In this document: positions 1-13,700 of the stretch, piece by piece
Layout: every line of letters starts with the position of its first letter
How positions within the stretch are numbered: the stretch's first letter is position 1
Assembly (NCBI RefSeq): GCF_029227915.1
Contig: NC_079881.1
Span: forward strand, 32,031,501-32,095,500
Length of the DNA: 64,000 nt
Origin: Hydractinia symbiolongicarpus
Taxonomy: Eukaryota; Cnidaria; Hydrozoa; Anthoathecata; Hydractiniidae
Direction: 5' to 3'
Translations under genes and position numbers: made by a program
The notes under the pieces: generated by a model
The model's input: only the letters and a program-made list of their open reading frames with translations
Databases searched by the model: none
Told to the model about the DNA's origin: nothing

Positions 1-3000
1 TACCGTCAGAAAGTCAATGAAATGTAGTTTTTGAAACTGTCTCCATTTCCTCAGCGCCCACTAGTGTCTAGGATTAGTCCCAGAGTAAAAACTACTCATT
101 GATCTTAATTTGTAAATAAAGAGCTAACACAGCGCGCAATGTAACTACTGAATTCCGGCAATCATGCTGAAGATCAATTGCCTCATTTACCGCTTTTAAA
201 AGGTCAAAGTCTAAAATCAGTTTAAAAAGTTTCCACGGTGAATCGTTTCACTGTTGAAAGCAATGCAACCTAGTAATATCGGAAAAAAAATTGCTAAATA
301 CATGTTGGTTCCAATTGGTGGCGCAACCGTTGCAACTCAAATGCACTGATGCCATCAGAAAGTCAATGAAATGTACTTTTTGAAACTGTCTCCATTTTTT
401 CAAGGCGCGCTAACTGCTACGATTAGTCCCACAGTAAGAACGACTCATTGATCTTAATTTGTAAATAAAGAGCTAACACAGCGCTCAGTGTAAATACTGA
501 GTTCCGGCAATCAAGCTAACATAACAAGAATGTTAATTTTTGGCGTTCAATTGTCTAATTTACCACATTTATAAGGTCAAAGTCCACAATCAGTTCAATT
601 AGGTACACGATCAATCGTTTCACTGTTAAAAGCAATGCAACCTAGTAATATGGCAAAATTATCGCGAAGTAAATGTTGGTACGAATATGTGACGCAACCG
701 TTGTAACTCAAACGGACTGATACCGTTAGAAAGTTAATGAAATGTTGTTTTTGAAACTGTCTCTATTTCTTCAGGGCGCAGTAACGGATAGGATTAGCCT
801 CACAGTAAGAATGACTCATTGATCAAAATTTGAAAATAAGGAGCTAACACAGTGTCCAGTGTAACTGCTGAGTTCCAGCATTCATGGCAAAGTAAGAAGA
901 ATGTTAATTCTTTGAGTCCAATCGTCTCATTTAGCACATTTATAAGGTCAAAGTCTAAAATCAGTTCTATTAGCTCCCACGGTCATTCGTTTTACTGTTA
1001 ATAGCAATACAATCTACTAAGATCGGAAAAATATCGCTAAATACATGGTGGTACCAATTGGTGACGCAACTGTAGTTACACGAACGGACGGATACCGTTA
1101 GAAAGTCAATGAAATGTAGTTTTTGAAACTGTCTCCATTTCTTCAGAGCGGGCTATTGGCTAGGATGAGTCCCAGAGTAAAAATGACTTATTGATCTATA
1201 TTTGTAAATAAAGAGCTAACACAGCGCGAAGTGTAAATACTAAGTTCTGGCAATCAAGCTAACGTAACAAAAATCTTAATTCTTAGAGTCCAATTGTCTC
1301 ATTTACCACATTTAAAAGGTCAAAGCCGAAAATCAGTTCAATTTGGTCCCACGATAAATTGCTTCACTTTTAAAGGCAATGCAGCCTAGTAATATCGGAA
1401 AAATATCGCAAAATACATGTTGGTAGGAATATGTGACGCAACCGTTATAACTCAAACGGACTGACACCGTTAGAAATTCAATGAAATGTTGTTTTTGAAT
1501 CTGTCTCTATTTATTCAGGACGCGATAACAGATAGGATTAGTCTCACAATATAAATGACTCATTGATCTACATTTGTAGATAAAGAGCTAACACAGTTTC
1601 CAGTGTAACTGCCGAGTTCCAGCATTCATGCCAAAGTAAGAAGAATGTTAATTCTTGGAGTCAAATTGTCTTATTCACCACATTTACAAGGTCAACGTCA
1701 AAAATCTGTTAAATTAGGTGCCACGTCAATCGTTTCACTTCTAAAAGCAATGCCACCTAGTAACATCGGAAAAATATCACTAAATACATGGTGGTACCAA
1801 TTGGTGACGCAACTGTTGTAACTCAAACGGACGATTACCGTTAGAAAGTCAATGAAATGTTGTTTTTGAATCTGTCTCTATTTCTTCAGGACGCGATAAC
1901 AGATAGGATTAGTCTCACAATATAAATGACTCATTGATCTACATTTGTAAATAAAGAGCTAACACAGTTTCCAGTGTAACTGCCGAGTTCCAGCATTCAT
2001 TGCAAAGTAAGAAGAATGTTAATTCTTGGAGTCAAATTGTCTTATTCACCACATTTATAAGGTCAAGGTCTAAAATCAGTTCAATTAGGTGCCACGGTCA
2101 ATCTTTTCACTTCTAAAAGCAATGCAACCTAGTAATATCGCAAAATTATCTCTAAATACATGTTGGTACGAAGATGTGACGCAACCCTTGTAACTCAAAC
2201 GGATTGATACTGTTAGAAAGTTAATGAAATGTTGTTTTTGAAACTGTCTCCATTTCTTCAGCGCGCTAAAGGCTGGGATTAGTCCCAGAGTGAAAATGAC
2301 TCATTTATCTAAAATTTTAAATAAAGACCTAACACAGCGCACAGTGTAAGTACTGAGTTCCGGCAATCAAGCTAACGTAACAAGAATCTTAATTCTTAGA
2401 ATCCATTTGTGTCATTTACCACATTTAAAACGTCAAAGTCCAAAATCAGTTCAATTAGGTACACGATCAATCGTTTCACTATTAAAAGCAATGCAACCTA
2501 GTAATATCGCAAAATTATCGCTAAATACATGTTGGTACAAATATGTGACGCAACCTTTGTAACTCAAACGGAATGATACTGTTAGAAAGTTAATGAAATG
2601 TTGTTTTCGAAACTGTCTCCATTTCTTCAGCGCGCTAAAGGCTGGTATTAGTCCCAGAGTAAAAATGACTCATTTATCTAAAATTGTAAATAAAGAGTTA
2701 ACACAGCGCGCAGTGTAAATACTGAGTTCCGGCAATCAAGCTAACGTAACAAGAATCTTAATTCTTAGAGTTCAATTGTCTCATTTACCACAATTAAAAG
2801 GTCAAAGCCGAAAATCAGTCCAATTAGGTCGCACGGTCAATTGTTTCACTGTTAAATGCAATACAACCTAGTAATATCGGAAAAATATCGCAAAATACAT
2901 GGTGGTACCCATTGGTGACGCAACTGTTGTTACACGAACGGACGGATACCGTTAGAAAGTCAATGAAATGTAGTTTTTGAAACTGTCTCCATTTCTTCAG

Positions 3001-4059
3001 CGCGCGCTAATGGCTAGGATTAGTCGCAGAGTAAAATGACTCGTTGATCTACATTTGTAAATAAAGAGCTAACACAGCTTCCGGTGTAACTGCAGAGTTC
3101 CAGCATTCATGCCAAAGTAAGAAGAATGTTAATTCTTGGAGTCCAATTGTCTCATTTACCACATTTATAAGGTCAAAGTCCAAAATCAGTTCAATTAGGT
3201 CCCACTGTCAATCGTTTCACTTCTAAAGGCAATGGAACCTGGTAATGTCGGAAAAATATCGCTAAATACATGGTGGTACCAATTGGTGACGCAACCGTTG
3301 TAACTCAAACGGACAGATACCGTCAGAAAATCAATGAAATGTAGTTTTTGAAACTGTCTCTATTTCTTCAGCGCGCAAAGGGCTAGGATTAATCCCAGAG
3401 TAAAAATGACTTATTGATCTAAATCTGTAAATAAAGAGCTAACACAGCGCGCAGTGTAAATACTGAATTCCGGCAATCAAGTTAACGTAACAAGAATCTT
3501 AATTCTTAGAATCCAATTGTCTCATTTACCACATTTAAAAGGTCAAAGCCGAAATTCAGTTCAATTAGGTCCCACGATAAATTGCTTCACTTTTAAAGGC
3601 AATGCAGCCTAGTAATATCGGAAAAATATCGCAAAATACATGTTGGTAGGAATATGTGACGCAACCGTTATAACTCAAACGGACTGACAGTGTTAGAAAG
3701 TCAATGAAATGTTGTTTTTGAATCTGTCTCTAATTCTTCAGGACGCGATAACAGATAGGATTAGTCCCACAATATAAATGTCTCATTTATCTACATTTGT
3801 AGATAAAGAGCTAACACAGTTTCTAGTGTAACTGCCGAGTTCCAGCATTCATGCCAAAGTAAGAAGAATGTTAATTCTCGGAGTCCAATTATCTCATTTA
3901 CCACATTTATAAGGTCAAAGTCCAAAATCAGTTCAATTAGGTCCCACGGTCAATCGTTTCACTTCTAAAAGCAATGCAACCTAGTATTATCAGACAAATA
4001 TCGCTAAATACATGGTGGTACCAATTGGTGACGCAACCGTTGTAACTCAAACAGACAGA
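1..4059 (+). repeat. HOR 4059 bp, copy 1 (11 monomers)
   Basis: Bases 1-3833 are repeated at 4060-7892 at an offset of 4059 bp. I noticed seven single-base differences by eye, for example TGTCTCC/TGTTTCC near 42 and GAGCGGGC/GCGCGCGC near 1147. The copy starts at or before the window edge, so its true left limit is unknown. It begins with a 349-bp monomer (1-349) that lacks 22-23 bp including the AAGAAT/ATTCTT hairpin. After 3833 the copies diverge. Confidence 0.93.
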
Positions 4060-7000
4060 TACCGTCAGAAAGTCAATGAAATGTAGTTTTTGAAACTGTT
4101 TCCATTTCCTCAGCGCCCACTAGTGTCTAGGATTAGTCCCAGAGTAAAAACTACTCATTGATCTTAATTTGTAAATAAAGAGCTAACACAGCGCGCAATG
4201 TTACTACTGAATTCCGGCAATCATGCTGAAGATCAATTGCCTCATTTACCGCTTTTAAAAGGTCAAAGTCTAAAATCAGTTTAAAAAGTTTCCACGGTGA
4301 ATCGTTTCACTGTTGAAAGCAATGCAACCTAGTAATATCGGAAAAAAAATTGCTAAATACATGTTGGTTCCAATTGGTGGCGCAACCGTTGCAACTCAAA
4401 TGCACTGATGCCATCAGAAAGTCAATGAAATGTACTTTTTGAAACTGTCTCCATTTTTTCAAGGCGCGCTAACTGCTACGATTAGTCCCACAGTAAGAAC
4501 GACTCATTGATCTTAATTTGTAAATAAAGAGCTAACACAGCGCTCAGTGTAAATACTGAGTTCCGGCAATCAAGCTAACATAACAAGAATGTTAATTTTT
4601 GGCGTTCAATTGTCTAATTTACCACATTTATAAGGTCAAAGTCCACAATCAGTTCAATTAGGTACACGATCAATCGTTTCACTGTTAAAAGCAATGCAAC
4701 CTAGTAATATGGCAAAATTATCGCGAAGTAAATGTTGGTACGAATATGTGACGCAACCGTTGTAACTCAAACGGACTGATACCGTTAGAAAGTTAATGAA
4801 ATGTTGTTTTTGAAACTGTCTCTATTTCTTCAGGGCGCAGTAACGGATAGGATTAGCCTCACAGTAAGAATGACTCATTGATCAAAATTTGAAAATAAGG
4901 AGCTAACACAGTGTCCAGTGTAACTGCTGAGTTCCAGCATTCATGCCAAAGTAAGAAGAATGTTAATTCTTTGAGTCCAATCGTCTCATTTAGCACATTT
5001 ATAAGGTCAAAGTCTAAAATCAGTTCTATTAGCTCCCACGGTCATTCGTTTTACTGTTAATAGCAATACAATCTACTAAGATCGGAAAAATATCGCTAAA
5101 TACATGGTGGTACCAATTGGTGACGCAACTGTAGTTACACGAACGGACGGATACCGTTAGAAAGTCAATGAAATGTAGTTTTTGAAACTGTCTCCATTTC
5201 TTCAGCGCGCGCTATTGGCTAGGATGAGTCCCAGAGTAAAAATGACTTATTGATCTATATTTGTAAATAAAGAGCTAACACAGCGCGAAGTGTAAATACT
5301 AAGTTCTGGCAATCAAGCTAACGTAACAAAAATCTTAATTCTTAGAGTCCAATTGTCTCATTTACCACATTTAAAAGGTCAAAGCCGAAAATCAGTTCAA
5401 TTTGGTCCCACGATAAATTGCTTCACTTTTAAAGGCAATGCAGCCTAGTAATATCGGAAAAATATCGCAAAATACATGTTGGTAGGAATATGTGACGCAA
5501 CCGTTATAACTCAAACGGACTGACACCGTTAGAAATTCAATGAAATGTTGTTTTTGAAACTGTCTCTATTTATTCAGGACGCGATAACAGATAGGATTAG
5601 TCTCACAATATAAATGACTCATTGATCTACATTTGTAGATAAAGAGCTAACACAGTTTCCAGTGTAACTGCCGAGTTCCAGCATTCATGCCAAAGTAAGA
5701 AGAATGTTAATTCTTGGAGTCAAATTGTCTTATTCACCACATTTACAAGGTCAACGTCAAAAATCTGTTAAATTAGGTGCCACGTCAATCGTTTCACTTC
5801 TAAAAGCAATGCCACCTAGTAACATCGGAAAAATATCACTAAATACATGGTGGTACCAATTGGTGACGCAACTGTTGTAACTCAAACGGACGATTACCGT
5901 TAGAAAGTCAATGAAATGTTGTTTTTGAATCTGTCTCTATTTCTTCAGGACGCGATAACAGATAGGATTAGTCTCACAATATAAATGACTCATTGATCTA
6001 CATTTGTAAATAAAGAGCTAACACAGTTTCCAGTGTAACTGCCGAGTTCCAGCATTCATTGCAAAGTAAGAAGAATGTTAATTCTTGGAGTCAAATTGTC
6101 TTATTCACCACATTTATAAGGTCAAGGTCTAAAATCAGTTCAATTAGGTGCCACGGTCAATCTTTTCACTTCTAAAAGCAATGCAACCTAGTAATATCGC
6201 AAAATTATCTCTAAATACATGTTGGTACGAAGATGTGACGCAACCCTTGTAACTCAAACGGATTGATACTGTTAGAAAGTTAATGAAATGTTGTTTTTGA
6301 AACTGTCTCCATTTCTTCAGCGCGCTAAAGGCTGGGATTAGTCCCAGAGTGAAAATGACTCATTTATCTAAAATTTTAAATAAAGACCTAACACAGCGCA
6401 CAGTGTAAGTACTGAGTTCCGGCAATCAAGCTAACGTAACAAGAATCTTAATTCTTAGAATCCATTTGTGTCATTTACCACATTTAAAACGTCAAAGTCC
6501 AAAATCAGTTCAATTAGGTACACGATCAATCGTTTCACTATTAAAAGCAATGCAACCTAGTAATATCGCAAAATTATCGCTAAATACATGTTGGTACAAA
6601 TATGTGACGCAACCTTTGTAACTCAAACGGAATGATACTGTTAGAAAGTTAATGAAATGTTGTTTTCGAAACTGTCTCCATTTCTTCAGCGCGCTAAAGG
6701 CTGGTATTAGTCCCAGAGTAAAAATGACTCATTTATCTAAAATTGTAAATAAAGAGTTAACACAGCGCGCAGTGTAAATACTGAGTTCCGGCAATCAAGC
6801 TAACGTAACAAGAATCTTAATTCTTAGAGTTCAATTGTCTCATTTACCACAATTAAAAGGTCAAAGCCGAAAATCAGTCCAATTAGGTCGCACGGTCAAT
6901 TGTTTCACTGTTAAATGCAATACAACCTAGTAATATCGGAAAAATATCGCAAAATACATGGTGGTACCCATTGGTGACGCAACTGTTGTTACACGAACGG

Positions 7001-7892
7001 ACGGATACCGTTAGAAAGTCAATGAAATGTAGTTTTTGAAACTGTCTCCATTTCTTCAGCGCGCGCTAATGGCTAGGATTAGTCGCAGAGTAAAATGACT
7101 CGTTGATCTACATTTGTAAATAAAGAGCTAACACAGCTTCCAGTGTAACTGCAGAGTTCCAGCATTCATGCCAAAGTAAGAAGAATGTTAATTCTTGGAG
7201 TCCAATTGTCTCATTTACCACATTTATAAGGTCAAAGTCCAAAATCAGTTCAATTAGGTCCCACTGTCAATCGTTTCACTTCTAAAGGCAATGGAACCTG
7301 GTAATGTCGGAAAAATATCGCTAAATACATGGTGGTACCAATTGGTGACGCAACCGTTGTAACTCAAACGGACAGATACCGTCAGAAAATCAATGAAATG
7401 TAGTTTTTGAAACTGTCTCTATTTCTTCAGCGCGCAAAGGGCTAGGATTAATCCCAGAGTAAAAATGACTTATTGATCTAAATCTGTAAATAAAGAGCTA
7501 ACACAGCGCGCAGTGTAAATACTGAATTCCGGCAATCAAGTTAACGTAACAAGAATCTTAATTCTTAGAATCCAATTGTCTCATTTACCACATTTAAAAG
7601 GTCAAAGCCGAAATTCAGTTCAATTAGGTCCCACGATAAATTGCTTCACTTTTAAAGGCAATGCAGCCTAGTAATATCGGAAAAATATCGCAAAATACAT
7701 GTTGGTAGGAATATGTGACGCAACCGTTATAACTCAAACGGACTGACAGTGTTAGAAAGTCAATGAAATGTTGTTTTTGAATCTGTCTCTAATTCTTCAG
7801 GACGCGATAACAGATAGGATTAGTCCCACAATATAAATGTCTCATTTATCTACATTTGTAGATAAAGAGCTAACACAGTTTCTAGTGTAACT
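4060..7892 (+). repeat. HOR 4059 bp, copy 2 (partial)
   Basis: Near-identical partner of 1-3833. It starts with the same shortened 349-bp monomer (4060-4408). Identity stops inside monomer 7747 at CTACGGAG, where copy 1 reads CTGCCGAG. Its right part, from 6335 on, is also the start of the 4458-bp unit, so two HOR registers overlap here. Confidence 0.93.
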
Positions 7893-10792
7893 ACGGAGTT
7901 CCAGCATTCATGCCAAAGTAAGAAGAATGTTAATTCTTGGATTCAAACTGTCTCAATTACCACATTTATAAGGTCAAGGTCTAAAATCAGTTCAATTAGG
8001 TCCCACGGTCAATTGTTTCACTGTTAAAAGCAATGCAACCTAGTAATATCGGAAAAATCTCGCTAAACACATGGTGGTACCAATTGGTTACGCAGCTGTT
8101 GTAACTGAAACGGACAATTACCATTACAAAGTCAATGAAGTGTTGTTTGTGAGACTGTCTCTATTTCTTCAGGACGCGATGACGGATAGGATTAGTCTCA
8201 CAGTATGAATGACTCATTGATCTACATTTGTAGATAAAGAGCTAACACAGTTTCCAGTGTAACTGCCGAGTTCCAGCATTCATGCCAAAGTAAGAAGAAT
8301 GTTAATTCTTGGAGTCCAATTGTCTCATTTACCACATTTATAAGGTCAAAGTCCAAAATCAAATCAATTAGGTCCCACGGTCAATCGTTTCACTTCTAAA
8401 GGCAATACAACCTGGTAAGATCGGAAAAATATCGCTAAATACATGGTGGTACCAATTGGTGACGCAACCGTTGTAACTCAAACGGACAGATACCGTCAGA
8501 AAGTCAATGAAATGTAGTTTTTGAAACTGTCTCAATTTCTTCAACGCACACTAATGTCTAGGATTAGTCCCAGAGTAAAAATTACTCATTGATCTAAATT
8601 TATAAATAATGAGCTAACACAGCGCGCAGTGTAAATACTGAGTTCCGGCAATCATGCTAACGTAACAAGAATCTTAATTCTTAGAGTCCAATTGTCTCAT
8701 ATATCACATTTAAAAGGTCAAAGCCCAAAATCAGTTCAATTAGGTCCCACCATAAATCGCTTCACTTTTAAAGGCAATGCAGCCTAGTTATATCGGAATA
8801 ATATCGCTAAATACATGTTGGTACGAATATGTGTCGCAACCGTTATAACTCAAACTGACTGATACCGTTAGAAAGTCAATGAAATGTAGTTTTTGAAACT
8901 GTCTCCATTTCTTCAGCGCGCGCTAATGGCTAGGATTAGTCGCAGAGTAAAAATGACTCGTTGATCTACATTTGTAAATAAAGAGCTAACACAGCTTCCA
9001 GTGTAACTGCAGAGTTCCAGCATTCATGCCAAAGTAAGAAGAATGTTAATTCTTGGAGTCCAATATTGTCACATACCACATTTATAAGGTCAAGGTCTAA
9101 AATCAGTTCAATTAGGTCCCACGGTCAATCGTTTCACTGTTAAAAGCAATGCAACCTAGTAATATCGGAAAAATCTCGCTAAACACATGGTGGTACCTTT
9201 TGGTGACGCAACCGTTGTAACTTAAACGGACAGATACCGTCATAAAGTCAATGAAATGTAGTTTTTGAAACTGTCTCCATTTCTTCACCGTCCACTAGTG
9301 TCTAGGATTAGTCCCAGAGTAAAAACTACTCATTGATCTAAATTTGTAAATAAAGAGCTAACACAGCGCGCAGTGTAAATCCTGAGTTCCGGCAATCAAG
9401 CTAACGTAACAAGAATCTTAATTCTTAGAGTCCAATTGTCTCATTTACCACATTTAAAAGGTCAAAGCCGAAAATCAGTTCAATTAGGTCCCACGATAAA
9501 TCGCTTCACTTTTAAAGGCAATGAAGCCTAGTAATATCGGAATAATATCGCTAAATACATGTTGGTACGAATATGTGACGCAACCGTTATAACTCAAACG
9601 GACTGATACCATTAGAAAGTCAATGAAATGTTGTTTTAGAATCTGTCTCTATTTCTTCAGGACGCAATAACAGATAGCATTAGTCTCACAATATGAATGA
9701 CTCCTTGATCTACATTTGTAGATAAAGAGCTAACACAGTTTCCAGTGTAACTGCTGAGTTCCAGCATTCATGCCAAAGTAAGAAGAATGTTAATTCTTGG
9801 AGTCCAATTGTCTTATTCACCACATTTATAAGGTCAAAGTCAAAAATCAGTTAAATTAGGTCCTACGGTCAATCGTTTCACTTCTAAAAGCAATGCAACC
9901 TAGTAACATCGAAAAAATATCACTTAATACATGGTGGTACCAATTGGTGACGCAACCGTTGTAACTCAAACGGACAGATACCGTCAGAAAGTCAATGAAA
10001 TGTAGTTTTTGAAACTGTCTCCATTTCTTCAGCGCCCACTAATGTCTAGGATTAGTACCAGAGTAAAAACTACTCATTGATCTAAATTTGTAAATAAAGA
10101 GCTAACACAGCGCGCAGTGTAAATCCTGAGTTCCGGCAATCAAGCTAACGTAACAAGAATCTTAATTCTTAGAGTCCAATTGTCTCATTTACCACATTAA
10201 AAAGGTCAAAGCCCAAAATCAGTTCAATTAGGTCCCACGATAAATCGCTTCACTTTTAAAGGCAATGCAGCCTAGTAATATCGGAACAATATCGCTAAAT
10301 ACATGTTCGTACGAATATGTGACGCAACCGTTATAACTCAAACGGACTGATACCAGTAGAAAGTCAATGAAATGTTGTTTTTAAAACTGTCTCCATTTCT
10401 TCAGCGCGCGCTAATGGCTAGAATTAGTCCCAGAGTAAAAATGACTCATTGATCTACATTTGTAAATAAAGATCTAACACAGTGTCCAGTGTAACTGCCG
10501 AGTTCCAGCATTCATGCCAAAGTAAGAAGAATGTTAAATCTTGGAGTCCAATTGTCTCATTTACCACATTTATAAGGTCAAAGTCCAAAATTAGTCCAAT
10601 TAGGTCCCACGGCCAATCGTTTCACTGTTAAAAGCAATGCAACCTAGTAATATCGGGAAAATATCGCTAAATACATGGTGGTACCAATTGGTGACGCAAC
10701 TGTTGTAACTCAAACGGACAGATACCGTCATAAAGTCAATGAAATGTAGTTTTTGAAACTGTCTCCATTTCTTCACCGTCCACTAGTGTCTA
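6335..10792 (+). repeat. HOR 4458 bp, copy 1 (12 monomers)
   Basis: This segment recurs at 10793 with an offset of 4458 bp. Identity runs on through 10808/15266. Differences I noticed are few: A/G in GGCAATACAACC versus GGCAATGCAACC (near 8408 and 12866) and GTTAAATC versus GTTGAATC (near 10534 and 14992). It holds the first copy of the 4-monomer 1488-bp unit at 9235-10722. Confidence 0.93.
9235..10722 (+). repeat. 1488-bp 4-monomer unit, first copy
   Basis: Four 372-bp monomers (9235, 9607, 9979, 10351) form the unit that is later tandemly amplified from 13693. The unit starts with TACCGTCATAAAGTCAATGA. This copy has GACTCCTTGATC in its second monomer and GTTAAATCTTGG in its fourth. Confidence 0.92.
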
Positions 10793-13700
10793 GGATTAGT
10801 CCCAGAGTGAAAATGACTCATTTATCTAAAATTTTAAATAAAGACCTAACACAGCGCACAGTGTAAGTACTGAGTTCCGGCAATCAAGCTAACGTAACAA
10901 GAATCTTAATTCTTAGAATCCATTTGTGTCATTTACCACATTTAAAACGTCAAAGTCCAAAATCAGTTCAATTAGGTACACGATCAATCGTTTCACTATT
11001 AAAAGCAATGCAACCTAGTAATATCGCAAAATTATCGCTAAATACATGTTGGTACAAATATGTGACGCAACCTTTGTAACTCAAACGGAATGATACTGTT
11101 AGAAAGTTAATGAAATGTTGTTTTCGAAACTGTCTCCATTTCTTCAGCGCGCTAAAGGCTGGTATTAGTCCCAGAGTAAAAATGACTCATTTATCTAAAA
11201 TTGTAAATAAAGAGTTAACACAGCGCGCAGTGTAAATACTGAGTTCCGGCAATCAAGCTAACGTAACAAGAATCTTAATTCTTAGAGTTCAATTGTCTCA
11301 TTTACCACAATTAAAAGGTCAAAGCCGAAAATCAGTCCAATTAGGTCGCACGGTCAATTGTTTCACTGTTAAATGCAATACAACCTAGTAATATCGGAAA
11401 AATATCGCAAAATACATGGTGGTACCCATTGGTGACGCAACTGTTGTTACACGAACGGACGGATACCGTTAGAAAGTCAATGAAATGTAGTTTTTGAAAC
11501 TGTCTCCATTTCTTCAGCGCGCGCTAATGGCTAGGATTAGTCGCAGAGTAAAATGACTCGTTGATCTACATTTGTAAATAAAGAGCTAACACAGCTTCCA
11601 GTGTAACTGCAGAGTTCCAGCATTCATGCCAAAGTAAGAAGAATGTTAATTCTTGGAGTCCAATTGTCTCATTTACCACATTTATAAGGTCAAAGTCCAA
11701 AATCAGTTCAATTAGGTCCCACTGTCAATCGTTTCACTTCTAAAGGCAATGGAACCTGGTAATGTCGGAAAAATATCGCTAAATACATGGTGGTACCAAT
11801 TGGTGACGCAACCGTTGTAACTCAAACGGACAGATACCGTCAGAAAATCAATGAAATGTAGTTTTTGAAACTGTCTCTATTTCTTCAGCGCGCAAAGGGC
11901 TAGGATTAATCCCAGAGTAAAAATGACTTATTGATCTAAATCTGTAAATAAAGAGCTAACACAGCGCGCAGTGTAAATACTGAATTCCGGCAATCAAGTT
12001 AACGTAACAAGAATCTTAATTCTTAGAATCCAATTGTCTCATTTACCACATTTAAAAGGTCAAAGCCGAAATTCAGTTCAATTAGGTCCCACGATAAATT
12101 GCTTCACTTTTAAAGGCAATGCAGCCTAGTAATATCGGAAAAATATCGCAAAATACATGTTGGTAGGAATATGTGACGCAACCGTTATAACTCAAACGGA
12201 CTGACAGTGTTAGAAAGTCAATGAAATGTTGTTTTTGAATCTGTCTCTAATTCTTCAGGACGCGATAACAGATAGGATTAGTCCCACAATATAAATGTCT
12301 CATTTATCTACATTTGTAGATAAAGAGCTAACACAGTTTCTAGTGTAACTACGGAGTTCCAGCATTCATGCCAAAGTAAGAAGAATGTTAATTCTTGGAT
12401 TCAAACTGTCTCAATTACCACATTTATAAGGTCAAGGTCTAAAATCAGTTCAATTAGGTCCCACGGTCAATTGTTTCACTGTTAAAAGCAATGCAACCTA
12501 GTAATATCGGAAAAATCTCGCTAAACACATGGTGGTACCAATTGGTTACGCAGCTGTTGTAACTGAAACGGACAATTACCATTACAAAGTCAATGAAGTG
12601 TTGTTTGTGAGACTGTCTCTATTTCTTCAGGACGCGATGACGGATAGGATTAGTCTCACAGTATGAATGACTCATTGATCTACATTTGTAGATAAAGAGC
12701 TAACACAGTTTCCAGTGTAACTGCCGAGTTCCAGCATTCATGCCAAAGTAAGAAGAATGTTAATTCTTGGAGTCCAATTGTCTCATTTACCACATTTATA
12801 AGGTCAAAGTCCAAAATCAAATCAATTAGGTCCCACGGTCAATCGTTTCACTTCTAAAGGCAATGCAACCTGGTAAGATCGGAAAAATATCGCTAAATAC
12901 ATGGTGGTACCAATTGGTGACGCAACCGTTGTAACTCAAACGGACAGATACCGTCAGAAAGTCAATGAAATGTAGTTTTTGAAACTGTCTCAATTTCTTC
13001 AACGCACACTAATGTCTAGGATTAGTCCCAGAGTAAAAATTACTCATTGATCTAAATTTATAAATAATGAGCTAACACAGCGCGCAGTGTAAATACTGAG
13101 TTCCGGCAATCATGCTAACGTAACAAGAATCTTAATTCTTAGAGTCCAATTGTCTCATATATCACATTTAAAAGGTCAAAGCCCAAAATCAGTTCAATTA
13201 GGTCCCACCATAAATCGCTTCACTTTTAAAGGCAATGCAGCCTAGTTATATCGGAATAATATCGCTAAATACATGTTGGTACGAATATGTGTCGCAACCG
13301 TTATAACTCAAACTGACTGATACCGTTAGAAAGTCAATGAAATGTAGTTTTTGAAACTGTCTCCATTTCTTCAGCGCGCGCTAATGGCTAGGATTAGTCG
13401 CAGAGTAAAAATGACTCGTTGATCTACATTTGTAAATAAAGAGCTAACACAGCTTCCAGTGTAACTGCAGAGTTCCAGCATTCATGCCAAAGTAAGAAGA
13501 ATGTTAATTCTTGGAGTCCAATATTGTCACATACCACATTTATAAGGTCAAGGTCTAAAATCAGTTCAATTAGGTCCCACGGTCAATCGTTTCACTGTTA
13601 AAAGCAATGCAACCTAGTAATATCGGAAAAATCTCGCTAAACACATGGTGGTACCTTTTGGTGACGCAACCGTTGTAACTTAAACGGACAGATACCGTCA

